From JBBIJO01 sp037445895 (GTDB taxonomy: Bacteria; Bacteroidota; Ignavibacteria; Kapaibacteriales; UBA2268), in NCBI GenBank assembly GCA_037445895.1, contig JBBIJO010000003.1:124001-188000 (forward strand): 64,000 bases of DNA. Reading direction: 5' to 3'. The position numbers and the translations under genes are program-made. The notes beneath the pieces were generated by a model, which was not told the origin of the DNA, ran no database searches, and saw only the letters and a list, made by a program, of their open reading frames with translations. Below, one piece after another: positions 60,745 to 64,000 of this stretch (positions within the stretch are counted from its first letter, which is position 1; every line of letters starts with the position of its first letter).

Positions 60745-60852
60745 TACTTAGTCCATAATGTTGGACTCCGATAATAAATGCCGACATAGTATGCAATGTT
60801 TTTCAAATAATAGGGCTAATATTTGCTTACAACGATTCAGAATAATATTTTG

Positions 60853-61746
60853 TTAATAAAAAGCAAAATTGAGAATTTTGTAAACGAGACGTGCTGTTGT
60901 TAGGTTAGGATGATGCAATTTCTTTATTGGAGAAAGTTCAACTACATCGAATCCGATGATTTTTTTCCCTTGTCGGCGTATTTCTCGAAATACCTCCAAC
61001 GTTTCGTTATAATAGAAACCATCGGGTTCGGGGGTTCCCGTTGCTGGGATAATTGATGGATCGAAATAATCGACATCGAAAGTAATGTATATTTGTTCCG
61101 AAAGCGTATCAACAACGGCTTTTTGCCAGTTATTTCCATATTCATTTTGGCGAATTTTACTTGCAAAAAATGTCTTGATATTGTTTTTTTCGATAAACTT
61201 TGCTTCTTCTTTGCAAAGAGCCCGAATTCCAACTTGTATAATCCGTGAAGGGTCGAACGATTCGCAAACTCTCGCCATTACACTTGCGTGGGAAAACTTC
61301 GTCCCTTCGTAGGATTCGCGCAAGTCGGAGTGTGCATCAAATTGTAAGATTGACATTTTGGGATAGGCAGTAAAATGCGCTTGTATAAGTGGCAACGAGA
61401 TTGTATGTTCTCCGCCAATGCCTACAAAAAATTTTCCATCAGAAATCAACATTCCAACGGATTTGTGTATTAATTCAAGCGCTTCTTTCGGTTCTAAATT
61501 TTTGAAATTCAAAGCTGGAAGGGTTGCAATACCCTTTTCGAAACAAAGTTCTTTATCGAATTCGTCGTCGTAGAACTCAACGTATGCGCTTGCATTTAAA
61601 ATTGCGTTGGGTCCTTTTCGTGTTCCTTTGCCGTAGCTTGTTGTTTGCTCGTATGGAATTGGCAAAATAACAATTCGTGCAGAATTGTATCCGGAGTATT
61701 CGTTTTCAATCGCTAAAAAGTTTTTATCTTTTGGCAATATATCCAT
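60853..61746 (-). CDS. speB: Agmatinase-family ureohydrolase
   Basis: A 297-residue arginase-fold enzyme. Manganese ligands are visible: the His of GGEHTISLPL, DAHSDLR (DxHxD), and FDVDYFDPSIIPATGTPEP (DxD) with the expected following Pro-rich loop. The NSARIVILPIPYEQTTSYGK start and SFDVDxxDP pattern fit the SpeB agmatinase group, making putrescine and urea from agmatine; guanidinobutyrase or formimidoglutamase specificity cannot be excluded. No arginine decarboxylase lies beside it. The long 5' region to the next gene holds a divergent promoter. Confidence 0.88.
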   Translation of the reverse strand: MDILPKDKNFLAIENEYSGYNSARIVILPIPYEQTTSYGKGTRKGPNAILNASAYVEFYDDEFDKELCFEKGIATLPALNFKNLEPKEALELIHKSVGMLISDGKFFVGIGGEHTISLPLIQAHFTAYPKMSILQFDAHSDLRESYEGTKFSHASVMARVCESFDPSRIIQVGIRALCKEEAKFIEKNNIKTFFASKIRQNEYGNNWQKAVVDTLSEQIYITFDVDYFDPSIIPATGTPEPDGFYYNETLEVFREIRRQGKKIIGFDVVELSPIKKLHHPNLTTARLVYKILNFAFY

Positions 61747-61786
61747 TGTAGTTGGTTCTTTACAGTTCTTAAAAATTTTAATTTAC

Positions 61787-61794
61787 TATTTTTG
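61787..61794 (+). promoter_or_regulatory. Promoter box of the GT39 gene
   Basis: TATTTTTG, fitting TAnnTTTG, about 24 bases before the ATG at 61,818. Confidence 0.45.
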
Positions 61795-61817
61795 CTTTTA
61801 TTAATTTGACTGAATCG

Positions 61818-63293
61818 ATGTTTTCGGAAAAATATTTTAGACATTTTATCTTTTTGATTTTTTCCATAACTCTTGTACGATTAATTATTACTCTGTTATT
61901 TAATCTTGTGCCACAGGAGGCATATTATTGGCTCTATTCCCAACGGCCTGCGTTAGGTTATTTCGACCATCCACCGGTTTGCAGTTATACAATTGGAATA
62001 TTTACCCTGATTTTTGGGAATAATGAATTTGCTGTTAGATTAGGTATGATTATTTATTCAATTGGGACAGCAGCATTTTTATTCCTACTAGCAAGGAAAG
62101 TATTTCAAGAAAATTTGTTAGCATTTAGAACAGTAATGTTTTTGAATCTTACCATTTTTTTTAATATACATTCAATCGTTGCAACTCCTGATGCTCCTCT
62201 TTTGTTCTTTTGGAGTGGCTCGATGTTTTTTTTCTACAAAGCTTTGTTCGAAAAAGAAAGTTATGCTAATTGGATAATAGGAGGAATTTTCTCTGGGTTA
62301 GCAATTTACAGCAAATACACCGGGATTTTTCTTTTCGCCTCGCTTTTTTCGGCATTAATTTTTTCGAAAAAATGGAAGATTCTATTTTCTCCGAAACCTT
62401 ACCTTGCAATAATTGTAGCAGTGATTGTTTTTTCACCTGTAATTTATTGGAATTATCAGAATGATTGGGCATCGTTTTTGTTCCAAAGTAAAAATAGAGC
62501 ACAAAATATCGGTAGTTTCACATTGAATTACTTTTTCCAGCTTGTAGCAAGCCAATTATATGAGCTGACACCTTTGTTTTTTGTCTTTGGGATTATTGTT
62601 GGAGTAATAACTATAAGGAAAATTACTACTATTGCCGAAAGCCGACGCTTTTTGTTTTTCTTTTCATTTCCAACGATATGTTTTTTCTTTCTTGTTAGTT
62701 TGAGTAGCTTGGTAAAAATGAATTGGATTCTCCCCGCATATCTTTCGATGATTATACTAATTGTGGATTATTCGAGCAAATTAACTCCTAATAAACTACG
62801 TATTGTCAGGGTTGTTGGTATTCCAACTTCAATCCTATTTATTTTGCTCAACTTTTTACTAATTGTTTATCCTATCGTGCCAATTGAGAAAGGAGACACA
62901 TGGACAGGCTGGAAAGAAGTTGCCGAAAAGATTACAGAATTAAAGAACCAGTTCGATAAGCAGAAAAAAACTTTTATATTTTCGAATGATTATAAAATTC
63001 CTGCTGAATTATCGTTCTACACGGGTTTTAAAGATGATATTCTTTCGGCGAATGTCTATGGAGAACCTGCTCTGCAATTTGATTTTTGGTTCAATCCGGA
63101 TGATTTCAAAGGATGTAATGCAATTTTTGTTTTTTCCGATTACGATAGGTTCAGTAAATTTGATAAGCTTTCGGAATATTTTACAAAGATTGAATTCATA
63201 GAAGAATTAAAAATCATTCGACGAGGTGCAATTTTCAGAAAGTTTTATATTTACAAATGCTACAACTATTTTGGAAAAATTAAAGGATTTTAA
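61818..63293 (+). CDS. GT39-family (ArnT/PMT-like) glycosyltransferase
   Basis: A 491-residue GT-C membrane enzyme with about ten to eleven helices. The first periplasmic loop carries EAYYWLYSQRPALGYFDHPP, with the acidic residues that hold the lipid-linked sugar donor, and a later VATPDAPLLFFWSGSMFF, both typical of family 39 dolichyl/undecaprenyl-phosphate-sugar transferases. A C-terminal periplasmic domain follows from about 380. ATG 61,818 is preferred to TTG 61,806. It probably glycosylates lipid A, proteins or a cell envelope glycan; the acceptor is unknown. Confidence 0.85.
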   Translation: MFSEKYFRHFIFLIFSITLVRLIITLLFNLVPQEAYYWLYSQRPALGYFDHPPVCSYTIGIFTLIFGNNEFAVRLGMIIYSIGTAAFLFLLARKVFQENLLAFRTVMFLNLTIFFNIHSIVATPDAPLLFFWSGSMFFFYKALFEKESYANWIIGGIFSGLAIYSKYTGIFLFASLFSALIFSKKWKILFSPKPYLAIIVAVIVFSPVIYWNYQNDWASFLFQSKNRAQNIGSFTLNYFFQLVASQLYELTPLFFVFGIIVGVITIRKITTIAESRRFLFFFSFPTICFFFLVSLSSLVKMNWILPAYLSMIILIVDYSSKLTPNKLRIVRVVGIPTSILFILLNFLLIVYPIVPIEKGDTWTGWKEVAEKITELKNQFDKQKKTFIFSNDYKIPAELSFYTGFKDDILSANVYGEPALQFDFWFNPDDFKGCNAIFVFSDYDRFSKFDKLSEYFTKIEFIEELKIIRRGAIFRKFYIYKCYNYFGKIKGF

Positions 63294-63343
63294 TTGAATA
63301 AATTATCTTTCCGTTTTATATTGAATTTTTTGGAAATGTTTAA

Positions 63344-64000
63344 ATGAAAAATTTTCTTGTGCTGGGCGCTAGTTCGTTAATTGTTCAAAAAACATTGGAA
63401 CTGTTGGCAAAGCCCGATTACAAGTTTTATCTTGTTGGACGGAACGAGGGGAAATTGAATATTGTTAAGTCGCATATTGAAACTATTAGTCAATCGCAAA
63501 TATTTGTCGAAAGCGCCGACTTGACCGATTTCGAAAGACACCAGCAGATTTTCGATAATGCAATTCAAGCAATGGGAAATATAGATTACATTTTGGTGGG
63601 GTATGGTATCCTTTTTAATCAACAAGAATTAGAAAAAGAGCCAACAAGAATTATTGAAAATTATAACATTAACGCGCTAAGTGTTATTCTTTTTGTTTCG
63701 ATGGTTGCAAATTATTTTGAGCAGCATAACAAGGGGAGTATTGTTGTGATTTCGTCGGTAGCTGGCGATAGAGGCCGCAAAAGTAACTACTTCTACGGTT
63801 CTGCAAAAGCAACTTTAACAGTATTTTTGCAAGGTTTACGCCATAGATTTGCAAAAACAAATATAAAGGTTATCACTATTAAACCCGGATTGGTCGATAC
63901 TCCGATGACTGCTCATATCAAAAAAAATGTTTTGTTTGCAAGTCCCGAAAAAGTAGCAAGTGATATTTTTCTTGCAATTTCTCGGAGCAAAGAAGTTGTT
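63344..64000 (+). CDS. Short-chain dehydrogenase/reductase (partial)
   Basis: Runs off the end of the window after 219 codons. A Rossmann SDR: FLVLGASSLIVQKTLELL (variant glycine motif), ADLTDFERHQQIFDNAI, the NAG-like GYGILFNQ, catalytic Ser in VVISSVAGDRGR, Tyr/Lys in YGSAKATLTVFLQGL, and the IKPGLVDTPMT loop. The pattern resembles the SDRs acting on decaprenylphosphoryl-ribose (DprE2-like), but other substrates are equally possible. It follows the GT39 gene by 50 bases and may be cotranscribed with it. Confidence 0.85.
   Translation, partial: MKNFLVLGASSLIVQKTLELLAKPDYKFYLVGRNEGKLNIVKSHIETISQSQIFVESADLTDFERHQQIFDNAIQAMGNIDYILVGYGILFNQQELEKEPTRIIENYNINALSVILFVSMVANYFEQHNKGSIVVISSVAGDRGRKSNYFYGSAKATLTVFLQGLRHRFAKTNIKVITIKPGLVDTPMTAHIKKNVLFASPEKVASDIFLAISRSKEVV

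Noticed and set aside
1..64000. CRISPR arrays, insertion sequences with intact transposase, phage genes and riboswitches
   Set aside because: None was found: there are no regularly spaced repeats, no intact transposase or integrase, no structural phage genes and no recognisable riboswitch cores.

Overview
The window is AT-rich bacterial chromosome (roughly 35-38 % GC by eye). It appears to come from the Bacteroidota-Chlorobiota side of the FCB group, perhaps a Kapabacteria- or Ignavibacteria-like lineage. The reasons are three large secreted proteins ending in type IX secretion (T9SS) sorting domains, repeated TAnnTTTG promoter boxes of the Bacteroidetes type, few strong Shine-Dalgarno sites, lipopolysaccharide genes (kdsA), and an Hmc/Dsr-type quinone redox complex. 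A block of exactly 100 Ns at 42,729-42,828 shows this is a draft scaffold, probably a metagenome-assembled genome. All names come from reading the sequence; no database search was run.

Layout. 1-13 kb: the end of an LD-carboxypeptidase, a giant VWA/choice-of-anchor-D T9SS protein, kdsA, a small lipoprotein, a Gfo/Idh/MocA oxidoreductase, RNase HI, a UPF0173 hydrolase, and two related T9SS cargo proteins. 13.2-13.6 kb: an SRP RNA (minus strand) and tRNA-Arg(TCT). 13.6-25.7 kb: a RodZ-like protein, a DUF2279-like membrane protein, a GT2 glycosyltransferase, a 1,448-residue CoA-dehydratase-activase-like protein, purM, an M50 peptidase, recN and scpB-scpA. 25.8-34.6 kb: a PhoB/PhoR-type two-component pair, a flippase, and the minus-strand series rng-dxr-rseP-surE. 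35.2-37.7 kb: etfB-etfA, a bifunctional-nuclease gene and a CAT-anticodon tRNA.

37.7-46.9 kb is the most unusual part. After the tRNA come about 530 bp of degenerate coding remnants. Next is a minus-strand regulatory group: a PAS-PAS-PAS histidine kinase split by a frameshift, an ICMT-like methyltransferase and a receiver protein. A plus-strand operon then encodes a second receiver (also frameshifted), an HdrD/DsrK-like Fe-S protein interrupted by the N gap, a NarI/DsrM-like cytochrome b, a four-cluster ferredoxin, and an NrfD-type quinone-site subunit fused to a hexaheme cytochrome c. Together these would form a membrane complex linking periplasmic c-type haems, the quinone pool and a cytoplasmic heterodisulfide-reductase-like module. 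The tetranucleotide TCGA is visibly rarer in this operon than in flanking genes, consistent with a different origin.

46.9-64 kb is mostly housekeeping: an MCE/MlaD protein, a sirtuin, acpS, smpB, tyrS, a DMT transporter, a ComB-family phosphatase, ftsK, hypothetical proteins, a ferredoxin-NADP-reductase-like enzyme, a CNNM/CBS protein, a LEA14-like lipoprotein, a C69 dipeptidase, an agmatinase-family ureohydrolase, a GT39 glycosyltransferase and the start of an SDR oxidoreductase.
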